A DNA stretch of 24,503 bases from contig JBOGED010000096.1 of the NCBI GenBank assembly GCA_050743625.1, positions 1 to 24,503 of the forward strand. The letters run 5' to 3'. Each line of letters starts with the position of its first letter. Positions within the stretch are counted from its first letter, which is position 1. Positions 15,201 to 20,958 of the stretch are shown here, one piece after another. The notes beneath the pieces were generated by a model. It saw nothing but the letters and a program-made list of their open reading frames with translations. It did no database searches and was not told the origin of the DNA. A program made the translations under genes and the position numbers. This DNA comes from JBOGED01 sp050743625. GTDB lineage: Bacteria; Actinomycetota; Nitriliruptoria; Euzebyales; Egibacteraceae.

Positions 15201-15507
15201 GGATGCCGAACACCGCCATCACGGCATCACCCACGAATTTTCCTACCGTTCCACCGTGACGCTCGACCACCATTCGCATCTCGGCGAAGTAGCGGGACAT
15301 GACCCGACGTAACTGCTCGGGATCCGAGCGTTCGGCCAGCTCGGTAGAGCCCGCGATGTCGGTGAAGACGACGGTGACGACTCTACGGACCGCCCGTTTG
15401 TTCTCCGGTTCCGTGAGTGTCCGCATGCGTGTACCGCAGGTCGAGCAAAATTGAGCCTCATCGGAATTGTCGGCACCGCACTGCGGACATCTCGCGCTGG
15501 GACCCAT
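12274..15507 (-). CDS. Zinc ribbon / class III nucleotidyl cyclase / AAA ATPase / TPR signalling protein
   Basis: A 1077-residue multidomain protein. The N-terminus has a zinc ribbon (CPQCG and CSTCG, residues 7-24). The class III cyclase domain (about 42-225) keeps the metal-binding Asp in VFTDIAGST and in VGDAVMAVFG, the purine-selecting Lys in GKFVGDA, and the transition-state Asn/Arg in DAVNVAARLE, so cAMP synthesis looks possible. An AAA/STAND ATPase domain follows (Walker A GVAGVGKS near 267-274, Walker B VVVVFEDLHWAE), and the C-terminal 450 residues are TPR-like helical repeats. Such proteins act as signal-sensing switches. ATG 15507 was chosen because it precedes the zinc ribbon; TTG and GTG starts upstream (15564, 15552) are possible. 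It is the first gene of the unit with the small peptide and the diiron enzyme. Confidence 0.87.
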   Translation of the reverse strand: MGPSARCPQCGADNSDEAQFCSTCGTRMRTLTEPENKRAVRRVVTVVFTDIAGSTELAERSDPEQLRRVMSRYFAEMRMVVERHGGTVGKFVGDAVMAVFGIPQAHEDDALRAVRAAAEMRDALEPLNKDLQRDWGITVRARTGVNTGEVVTDHGDVGGALVVGDAVNVAARLEQAASSQEILLGEDTYRLVKGAVKVEPLKPLAVKGKSNRLRVFRLLRIVPGVHTTPTRRLDTPLVGRGEELDALRQVFEQVVSQQACQLFTLLGVAGVGKSRLAAEFVASVDDEATVLQGHCLSYGEGITFWPVAEIVKQVAGVSDDDSSQGAQAKLLRLLQGEDEAPLIVERVGQLVGFVQATVASDEILWGVRKLLEALARRQAVVVVFEDLHWAEPTFLDLIDHITDWSRHAPVLVLCLARPDLLAQRPSWGEGKANASSLELGPLSEQDSQQFMENLLGRRTLAGRVRARISETAEGNPLYLEEILSMLIDNGLLTEANGQWVATANLREIRLPPTIQGLLATRLDRLDTDERQIIEAASAVGTVFSQEALVELLPESLGRRVEPLLTTLVAKKLANPHPSNGRERVFRFHHALIRDAAYNATSKLGRAQLHERVADWLERTAGERIGEHEEILGYHLESAYRYGKDLRPPDAHARGLAWRAAERLSTAGIRALARGDMGAAANLLSRAVALLPAHDQRRLSLLPNLAEALMSTGELEDAEVTLAEALEAATSSGNVQLRAHLLLARSMQRLFTNQQGGAEEARREAVNAIPIFEAAGDELGLARSWRLLSVVHLAFAHFSAAEDAMDRAATYARRTGDRQEELDCLFWLPLPLWAGPTTPERGIRRCEEILRRADGDRKVKASVLFARGAFEAMRGRFRESSELLTLARAILEDLGLRVWIAGPWSQFYGWAKLLAGDFAAAESELRSGYEALARMGESAWCSSVAALLAKTTFAQGHYAEAERFTTISEEMAGETDIYTHVLVRGIRGKAIAIRGDFEEGERLSREAVSLAAQTDFLQVRGEAHMDLAEVLHLAGRLPEAKAMFEDAQYIYDRKGNTTSSENARQKVIQLIDKIHDIK

Positions 15508-15853
15508 ATGACGACGTTGCCCCCTAGGACTACCTCCGTCAAGACTACTCACCGGCGTAGGCAAGGGACGTCATCGACCATCCCTCGGTTACCGCCAGGC
15601 CGTGAACTCGCGCGTCGACGGCGGGCTGGCCGAAGACGCCGGGCTTGTTACTGCGGGGGACGGGTTCCCGCGTGGCGGCTACCGTTGGGCCGGCGCCGCG
15701 GGTGCGAGAAGTGCCCACAACATGTGCCACACGTTCTTCAATAGACCTGAAATCGCGAAGAGGGTCACGCGCGTCCTTGACCAACGACCCTGTAGCCTCG
15801 GAGCGATCACCCTCTCTAGACTTGCCTGGCCAGTGTCAAAGTGGAGTATGCCT
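15508..15853. promoter_or_regulatory. Intergenic region between divergent cyclase/ATPase and ddl2 genes
   Basis: About 345 bases hold no convincing gene; the ddl2 frame is open through part of it but lacks family similarity. Both divergent units must have promoters here. TTGACC at 15777 resembles a -35 box but no matching -10 box stands at proper spacing, so no promoter is claimed. Alternative cyclase starts extend to 15564. Confidence 0.5.
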
Positions 15854-16789
15854 GTGAGGAAACCACGCGTCGCGGTCCTGGCCGGAGGGTTGTCGTTCGA
15901 GCGTGAGGTCAGCCTGCGCTCGGGGCAGCGAGTCGCGCAACTGCTGCGGGAGCGCGGCTACGAGGTGTCGTCCCTGGACGTCGACCAGGAGATGCCGAGG
16001 CACCTGAGCTCGGCGGACGTCGCCTTTATGGCGCTCCACGGCGGCAACGGCGAGGACGGCGTCATCCAATCGTTGCTCGAGTTCTTGAAGGTGCCGTACA
16101 CGGGGTCAGCGGTGTACGCGTCGGCCCTCGCCTGGCAAAAGCCGATCGCGAAAGGGGTCTTCGAGCACGCCGGCCTCCACACCCCCGAGTTCTTGCTGCT
16201 GTCCGAGGCCGCGCTGCGAGAGCTTGGCGCCAGGCGCGCGCTCCAGCAGGTTCACCAGGTGCTCGGTCTCCCCGTCGTGGTGAAGCCCGCGACGGGAGGG
16301 TCGGCGCTGGGGGTGCGACGCATCGACACACCCGCCGAGCTACCCGGCGCGCTTCTCCACGCGATGGCGTACTCGGCCACGGTGATGGTGGAGCGGTATA
16401 TCGAGGGCATCGAGCTGGCGATGCCGATCCTCGACGGTACCCCACTGCCCGCCGTCGAGATCGAGCCGCTGGGCCGGACCTACGACTACGTGGCGCGGTA
16501 CACGCACGGAGCGACGCGGTTCCACTTGCCGGCACGCCTCGACGAGGAGGTGCTCGCCCGCTGCCGGGACGCGGCGCTGCGGGCGTGGGAGGCGATCGGC
16601 GCGCGGCAGATCGGGCGCGTCGACCTCATCGTCGACTCGGACGGGATGCCGTGGGTGCTCGAGTTCGCGACGTGCCCGGGCCTGACGGAGACCTCGGTCT
16701 GGCCGCTGGCGGTCGACGCCGCCGGAGTCGGGTTCGGAACGGCCGTCGAACAGCTCGTCCACGCCGCGGTCGAGGAGCCAAAGCCCTAG
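15854..16789 (+). CDS. Second, divergent D-alanine-D-alanine ligase-like ATP-grasp protein
   Basis: A 311-residue ATP-grasp ligase of the Ddl type. Motifs: VAVLAGGLSFEREVSLRSGQ at the N-terminus, MALHGGNGEDGVIQSLLE, VPYTGSAVYASALAWQKPIAK, VVKPATGGSALGVRRI (ATP-grasp), RVDLIVDSDG, and a final metal-binding motif EFATCPGLTETSVWP in place of the usual E-I-N-T-x-P-G-F-T. The missing Asn at the metal site and the changed acceptor loop suggest a different acceptor or a depsipeptide/dipeptide variant. GTG at 15854 was chosen because GGAG lies seven bases upstream; an ATG at 15848 is almost on top of that site. It leads an operon with a hydrolase and a membrane MurF-like ligase. The window thus has two Ddl homologues, as in organisms that make alternative stem-peptide ends. 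Confidence 0.82.
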   Translation: MRKPRVAVLAGGLSFEREVSLRSGQRVAQLLRERGYEVSSLDVDQEMPRHLSSADVAFMALHGGNGEDGVIQSLLEFLKVPYTGSAVYASALAWQKPIAKGVFEHAGLHTPEFLLLSEAALRELGARRALQQVHQVLGLPVVVKPATGGSALGVRRIDTPAELPGALLHAMAYSATVMVERYIEGIELAMPILDGTPLPAVEIEPLGRTYDYVARYTHGATRFHLPARLDEEVLARCRDAALRAWEAIGARQIGRVDLIVDSDGMPWVLEFATCPGLTETSVWPLAVDAAGVGFGTAVEQLVHAAVEEPKP

Positions 16790-16828
16790 TGCCCGCCGCC
16801 CGGACAGCGCTCCGGCGCCCGCACAATC

Positions 16829-16881
16829 CTGCACTGTGCAGGAGTACGCCGGTATGCCGGCCTAACTCTGCACAGTGCAGG
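16829..16881. repeat. Large palindrome with CCGGTAT centre between ddl2 and hydrolase genes
   Basis: The outer arms CTGCACTGTGCAG (16830-16842) and CTGCACAGTGCAG (16868-16880) are perfect inverted copies, and each is itself nearly palindromic. The centre contains CCGGTATGCCGG followed by CTAACTCTG. The same centre and right arm occur in the palindrome at 24466. It may be a terminator or attenuator between the two plus-strand genes, or a mobile intergenic repeat. Confidence 0.75.
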
Positions 16882-16912
16882 GAAAAGCCGGAGGCCTGGA
16901 AGGTGATTGTGG

Positions 16913-17659
16913 ATGCTGAAAGCCTTTGGTGAGCCCCCGATCTTCGGGGAGGTGCATGGCGACTGGCCGCCCGATGTCGTGGCACTCCACGGTTGGGGGC
17001 GGGATCGTGGGGATTTCCGGGTGGCGCTGCGGGGTCTGTCGGCGGTGGCCGTTGACCTGCCCGGCTTCGGCGCGAGCCCCGCTCCGCCCGAGCCGTGGGG
17101 CAGCCGGGAGTACGCCGGGCGGCTCATCGCGGTCGTCGAGGCCGCCGGAAGCCCGGTCGTGCTGGTCGGGCACTCGTTTGGAGGGCGTATCGCGGTGCGG
17201 CTCGCGGCCATGCGACCCGACGAGGTCAGGGCGATCGTCCTCACCGGGGCGCCGATCGCGCGGAGTGGCCAACCGCGCCGCCAGCCAGCGCTCGCCTACC
17301 GGGCGATCCGGCGGTTGCACAAGGCTCGGGTCCTCAACGACACCCTCATGGAGTGGGGCCGGAACCGGTACGGGTCGGCCGACTACCGGCAGGCCCAAGG
17401 GGTGATGCGCGACGTGCTCGTCACCGTCCTGCAGGAGGACTACCAGCAGGACTTGCGCGGGCTCGCGCAACCCGTGGCGCTGTTGTGGGGCACCGAGGAC
17501 AGGGAGGTGCCTGTCGGTGTCGCCGAGGCGGCGGCCGCCCTCATCGGCTCCTGCACGGTCGAGGCGGTCCCGGGCGTCGGGCACGACCTCCCATGGCGGG
17601 CGCCGGACAGGCTGCGCGGCGCCATTCTCGGCCTCATCCGTCCGGCGGTCGGGTCGTGA
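16913..17659 (+). CDS. Alpha/beta-fold hydrolase of the Ddl/Mur-ligase operon
   Basis: A 248-residue alpha/beta hydrolase. Oxyanion motif VVALHGWGR (near 23-30), VDLPGFGASPAPP, nucleophile elbow VGHSFGG (Ser88), an acid residue in LLWGTEDREVP and the catalytic His in VPGVGHDLPW are all present, so it should be active. The family includes esterases, C-C hydrolases and thioesterases; the substrate cannot be told. The ATG at 16913 follows GGAAGG by nine bases; a TTG at 16907 is too close to that site. Its stop overlaps the GTG of the next gene in GTGA, so the two are translationally coupled. Placement between two peptidoglycan-type ligases suggests a role on cell-wall precursors or on a related peptide or ester. 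Confidence 0.85.
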   Translation: MLKAFGEPPIFGEVHGDWPPDVVALHGWGRDRGDFRVALRGLSAVAVDLPGFGASPAPPEPWGSREYAGRLIAVVEAAGSPVVLVGHSFGGRIAVRLAAMRPDEVRAIVLTGAPIARSGQPRRQPALAYRAIRRLHKARVLNDTLMEWGRNRYGSADYRQAQGVMRDVLVTVLQEDYQQDLRGLAQPVALLWGTEDREVPVGVAEAAAALIGSCTVEAVPGVGHDLPWRAPDRLRGAILGLIRPAVGS

Positions 17660-19194
17660 CAGTCGTCTTGCTCCTCGTCGCATACGGCGTCGCAGCGGTC
17701 GCCGGCTGCCTGCGCTGGCTGCGGGTCGCGCAGCGTGAGCACTATCACGCGGGCCGTGTGAGCACGTTCGCGCTGCGTTGGTGGCGGTCGTCTCCCGCCA
17801 ACCTGGCGCTCGGCGCGATCGCCGTGGTGGCTGGCACCGCGGCGGTCGCGGCCCCTGGCCTGACGAGCCTTTTCGCCGCATATGTCGTATTCGCCATCGT
17901 GGTGGCCGCCCCAGTGGGGCTCGGCCTGCGGGGGCGGACCTCACCACTGAAGTGGACCCGGCGGATGCGCGTCTTGGCCGCCGCCGTCGCGGCGCTGACC
18001 CTCAGCCTGGCCGCCCTCGCTACGCGTACCGGCGCCGCGGGGTGGCTTGCCGCGCTTGCCCTGCTCTCCCCCGTGGTGATCGACGCGGCGCTCGCGCTGA
18101 CCGGTCCCCTGGAGCGCCGCTTGAACGAGCGCTTCGTCCGCTCGGCTCGCCAGGTCCTCGACCACGTCGCCCCGGTCGTCGTCGGCATCACCGGGTCGTA
18201 TGGCAAGACCACCGTGAAGAACTATGCCGCCCACGTGCTGCGGGGATCGAAGAAGGCGGTGGCGAGCCGTGCGAGCTTCAACAACCGCCTCGGCCTTGCC
18301 CGGAGTATCAACGAGGACCTCGGCATGGGCACCGAGGTGTTCCTCGCGGAGATGGGCACGTACGGCCCGGGAGAGATCCGCGAGCTGTGCCAGTGGCTGC
18401 GCCCGAAGGTCGGCGTGATCACGGCGATCGGGCCTGTGCACCTCGAGCGCATGGGGTCGCTCGAGAACATCGTGACCGCGAAGGCGGAGATCCTGGCCGA
18501 CGCCGAGATCGCGGTCCTCAACGTTGACGTCGACGAGCTGCGCCGGCTCGCGGATGACCTCTCCCGGCAGGGGCGCAAGATCGTGCGTTGTGCCGCGGAG
18601 CGCGCGGACGCCGACGTCGTCGTGCGCATCCTTTCGGGGGAGCTCGAGATACGGATAGGCGACCGGAGTGAGCGGGTCGCTCCCCCTGTAATCGAGCTCG
18701 CGCCGGTGAACGTCGCCGTGGCGCTTGGTGTCGCGCTCGCGCTCGACGCCCTGCCCCCGCGACTCGGGGAGGGCCTCGCCACCCTGCCACCGGTCCAGAA
18801 CCGGATGACCGTCCTGCGCCGCGACGACGGGTGGACCGTCATCGACGACACCTACAACGCGAACCCCGCCGGCGCGCGGCGCGCCCTGGCGGCGCTGGAG
18901 GGCGCGGCGAACGGTGGCCGCGCGGTCGTCGTGACACCAGGGATGGTCGAGCTGGGCAGGCGCCAGTCGGCGGAGAACCGCGTATTCGCCGAGCGCGCGT
19001 CCCACGTCGCGACCGACGTCGTCGTCGTCGGCCGGACAAACCGTCGTGACCTGGTCGGCGCCCTCGCGGGCGCACGAGCCACGAACACGGTCGTCGTGTC
19101 GACCCGCGACGAGGCCGTCGCCTGGACCCGCGCGCACCTCGGCCCCGGCGACGCGGTCCTGTTCGAGAACGACCTGCCCGACCACTACCCGTAG
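17656..19194 (+). CDS. Membrane-anchored MurF-like Mur ligase
   Basis: A 512-residue Mur ligase family protein. The N-terminus has about five hydrophobic segments (near 3-20, 48-66, 69-88, 106-123 and 127-148), replacing the UDP-sugar-binding domain of ordinary MurF. The Mur ATP-binding domain starts with GITGSYGKTTVKNY (P-loop 177-186), then ASFNNRLGLARSINED, EMGTYGPGEI, IGPVHLERMGSLENI and TAKAEIL with the Lys that is carbamylated in the family. The C-terminal domain has DDTYNANPAGARRAL and PGMVELG. The order matches MurF, which adds D-Ala-D-Ala to the stem peptide, but the acceptor must be bound differently, perhaps a lipid-linked or membrane molecule. The GTG start overlaps the hydrolase stop. 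A hairpin at 19215 ends the operon. Confidence 0.85.
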   Translation: MTVVLLLVAYGVAAVAGCLRWLRVAQREHYHAGRVSTFALRWWRSSPANLALGAIAVVAGTAAVAAPGLTSLFAAYVVFAIVVAAPVGLGLRGRTSPLKWTRRMRVLAAAVAALTLSLAALATRTGAAGWLAALALLSPVVIDAALALTGPLERRLNERFVRSARQVLDHVAPVVVGITGSYGKTTVKNYAAHVLRGSKKAVASRASFNNRLGLARSINEDLGMGTEVFLAEMGTYGPGEIRELCQWLRPKVGVITAIGPVHLERMGSLENIVTAKAEILADAEIAVLNVDVDELRRLADDLSRQGRKIVRCAAERADADVVVRILSGELEIRIGDRSERVAPPVIELAPVNVAVALGVALALDALPPRLGEGLATLPPVQNRMTVLRRDDGWTVIDDTYNANPAGARRALAALEGAANGGRAVVVTPGMVELGRRQSAENRVFAERASHVATDVVVVGRTNRRDLVGALAGARATNTVVVSTRDEAVAWTRAHLGPGDAVLFENDLPDHYP

Positions 19195-19199
19195 TTGTC

Positions 19200-20027
19200 T
19201 TATCCCTGCGTTTTCTCACGCATGCGTGAGTTTTCCTGGCCACAAGATGCGCGAGCCCAGAAGCGGCCGTCTCGCCGCTCGACCCGCAGGTCGAGGCCGA
19301 AGCAGTGGCTCAGCGCGTCGGCGGTGAGTACCTCCTCGATCGGGCCGTGAGCCGTCACCCGGCCGCCGCGCAAGAGCAGCGCGTGCGTCGACGTCGGGGG
19401 AATGTCCTCGACGTGGTGGGTGACCATGCAGGTCGCGCCGACGATCCCTGTCACGCAGATCCGCCCCAACAGCGCGACGAGCGCCTCCCGCGCTCCCAGA
19501 TCCAGGCCGCTGACGGGCTCGTCCAGGAGCAGGAGCTCAGGATCCCCCATGAGCGCCCGCGCGATCTGCACGCGCTGCTGCTCACCCTCGGACAGCATGC
19601 GGATCGGGCGATCGGCGAGCGCGCGGGCGCCGAGCTGTGCGAGCCGGGCACGTCCCCGCGCCCAGTCGGCGTCCGTGTAGGGCTTGCGCCACGGGTACAG
19701 CTGCCCGTGGACGGCGGCGACGACGAAGTCGAGGACGTTGAGGTCCCCACCTGTCCTCGCGCGCAAGGCTCCACTGCAGTACCCCACCCGGGTTCGGAGC
19801 TCTCGGACGTCGACTCGGCCAAGCTGAGCGCCCAACACCACCGCCCGGCCACGCGACGGCAGCCGGTAGCCGGCCAACACCTCGAGCAATGTCGTCTTAC
19901 CGGCTCCGTTGGGACCGAGCACCACCCAATGCTCACCCGATTGGATCGTCCACGTCACGTCGCGGAGCAGCACCGCATCCCGCTCCAGAGCGGTGACGGC
20001 GTCAAGAAGGACCACGGTTCGCGCCAC
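19200..20027 (-). CDS. ABC transporter ATP-binding protein
   Basis: A 275-residue ABC ATPase with Walker A GPNGAGKTT (near 38-46), the Q-loop region replaced by YCSGALRART, signature LSEGEQQRVQIARAL, Walker B LLLLDEPVSGLDLG and the H-loop VTHHVEDIPP. It resembles the ATPases that work alone or with an unlinked permease (ModF/FetA-like); no membrane partner lies next to it, so substrate and direction are open. The GTG at 20027 (VARTVVLLDAV) was chosen because the longer frame to 20192 adds an Arg/Pro-rich, unconserved stretch overlapping the divergent operon. Its stop is five bases from the converging MurF-like gene, and that gene's terminator lies inside its coding end. Confidence 0.88.
   Translation of the reverse strand: MARTVVLLDAVTALERDAVLLRDVTWTIQSGEHWVVLGPNGAGKTTLLEVLAGYRLPSRGRAVVLGAQLGRVDVRELRTRVGYCSGALRARTGGDLNVLDFVVAAVHGQLYPWRKPYTDADWARGRARLAQLGARALADRPIRMLSEGEQQRVQIARALMGDPELLLLDEPVSGLDLGAREALVALLGRICVTGIVGATCMVTHHVEDIPPTSTHALLLRGGRVTAHGPIEEVLTADALSHCFGLDLRVERRDGRFWARASCGQENSRMREKTQG
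19215..19230 (+). terminator. Terminator hairpin of the ddl2-hydrolase-Mur ligase operon
   Basis: CTCACGCATGCGTGAG is a perfect palindrome followed on the plus strand by TTTTCC, with TTTT also before it. It stands 20 bases after the Mur ligase stop and inside the last codons of the convergent ABC gene (SRMREKTQG). Confidence 0.7.
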
Positions 20028-20088
20028 GCGCGCACCATAGCCTTGTGGTGAGGCGCAGGCCGTCAGGCCGGTCCTGGGGCGCGACGGG

Positions 20089-20116
20089 CGTACCGGGGTA
20101 CGGGAAGGCGTACCGT
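20089..20116. promoter_or_regulatory. Possible operator upstream of the catabolic operon
   Basis: CGTACC-GG-GGTACG (20089-20102) is an inverted repeat, and a further half-site GCGTACCG follows at 20109. It lies between the divergent ABC gene start and the hydratase gene, where a regulator of the aromatic pathway would bind. No regulator gene is in the window. Confidence 0.4.
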
Positions 20117-20117
20117 T

Positions 20118-20134
20118 GGGAGGAACAGCGGATG
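20118..20134 (+). promoter_or_regulatory. Strong ribosome site before an out-of-frame ATG
   Basis: GGGAGGAA (20118-20125) stands six bases before ATG 20132. This ATG opens a 40-codon frame (MVRLDPRADHGVQWPFSMRA...) ending at 20254, which is not the hydratase frame. It may be a leader peptide coupled to the hydratase start at 20170, or a chance arrangement. Confidence 0.4.
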
Positions 20135-20169
20135 GTGCGTCTGGATCCCAGGGCGGATCATGGCGTGCA

Positions 20170-20958
20170 ATGGCCCTTCTCGATGCGCGCATCGATCATC
20201 ATGCCCGCGCCTTGTGGCAGGCCGAGCGGAGCTGCACGCCCCTTTGTGCGCTGACCGACACCGACCCCACGTTGGACGTCGCGGACGCGTACGCCATCCA
20301 AACGGCGAACATCGAACGGCGCCTCGCCGAGGGGCGCCTCATCCGGGGCCGCAAGGTCGGGCTCAGCTCGCGCGCGATGCAAGAGATGCTCGGCGTCGAC
20401 GAGCCGGATTTCGGCGTCCTCCTCGACGACATGGTGGTGGAGGACGGTGACGAGGTCCACGTGTCCGAGCTGTGCCAGCCACGGGTGGAGGCCGAGATCG
20501 CGTTCGTGCTCGCTACCGACCTGGCCGGCCCCGGTGTGGGCACAAGCCACGCGATGCTCGCGCTCGCGGGGGTCATGCCGTCGCTTGAGATCATCGACAG
20601 CCGCGTCGAGAACTGGAACATCAGGCTCGTCGACACGATCGCGGACAACGCGTCGTCAGCGCGTGTCGTGGTCGGTGGGAAGCTCACCCCGGTCGCTGCC
20701 GTCGATCTTCGCCTGCTCGGGATGGCGCTCTACCGCAACGGCGAGGTCTGCGCGACCGGGGCGGGCGCGGCCGTGCTCGGCAACCCGGTCCGCTGTGTGG
20801 CCTGGCTCGCGAACAAGCTCGCCGAGTTCGGCGCCCAGCTTTACGCTGGCGACATCGTCCTCCCAGGCGCGCTCCACAGGGCCGTCCCGGTCGAGGCTGG
20901 CGACACGTTCCGCGCTGAGTTTGCCCGGCTCGGCGCGGTGACCACGAGGTTCGTGTGA
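20170..20958 (+). CDS. 2-hydroxypenta-2,4-dienoate hydratase (2-keto-4-pentenoate hydratase)
   Basis: A 262-residue enzyme of the hydratase/decarboxylase family (DmpE, MhpD, XylJ). It adds water to 2-hydroxypenta-2,4-dienoate to give 4-hydroxy-2-oxovalerate in the lower meta-cleavage pathway. Motifs: AYAIQTANIERRLAEGRLIRG, GRKVGLSSRAMQEMLGVDEPDFG, PRVEAEIAFVL with two metal-binding Glu, PSLEIIDSRVENW with the third, and IADNASSARVVVG. The ATG at 20170 (MALLDARIDHH) fits the family start; a TTG at 20116 would add an unconserved stretch. Whether it is hydratase or decarboxylase relies on the resemblance pattern and on the paralogue next door; the two could be swapped. The stop overlaps the next start, so the genes are coupled. 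Confidence 0.85.
   Translation: MALLDARIDHHARALWQAERSCTPLCALTDTDPTLDVADAYAIQTANIERRLAEGRLIRGRKVGLSSRAMQEMLGVDEPDFGVLLDDMVVEDGDEVHVSELCQPRVEAEIAFVLATDLAGPGVGTSHAMLALAGVMPSLEIIDSRVENWNIRLVDTIADNASSARVVVGGKLTPVAAVDLRLLGMALYRNGEVCATGAGAAVLGNPVRCVAWLANKLAEFGAQLYAGDIVLPGALHRAVPVEAGDTFRAEFARLGAVTTRFV

Noticed and set aside
15777..15822. Promoter of the second ddl gene (TTGACC with TAGACT)
   Set aside because: The spacing between the two boxes is far outside the usual 16-19 bases and no other pair fits.
15602..15853. N-terminal extension of the second Ddl homologue
   Set aside because: The added residues have no Ddl similarity, and a ribosome site stands just before GTG 15854.
16862..17947. Minus-strand 361-codon frame opposite the hydrolase gene
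   Set aside because: Arg/Pro-rich low-complexity shadow; the plus strand encodes a complete alpha/beta hydrolase with catalytic motifs.
17941..19185. Long minus-strand open frame (414 codons) opposite the Mur ligase gene
   Set aside because: It is the antisense shadow of a high-GC gene whose plus-strand product has clear Mur ligase motifs.
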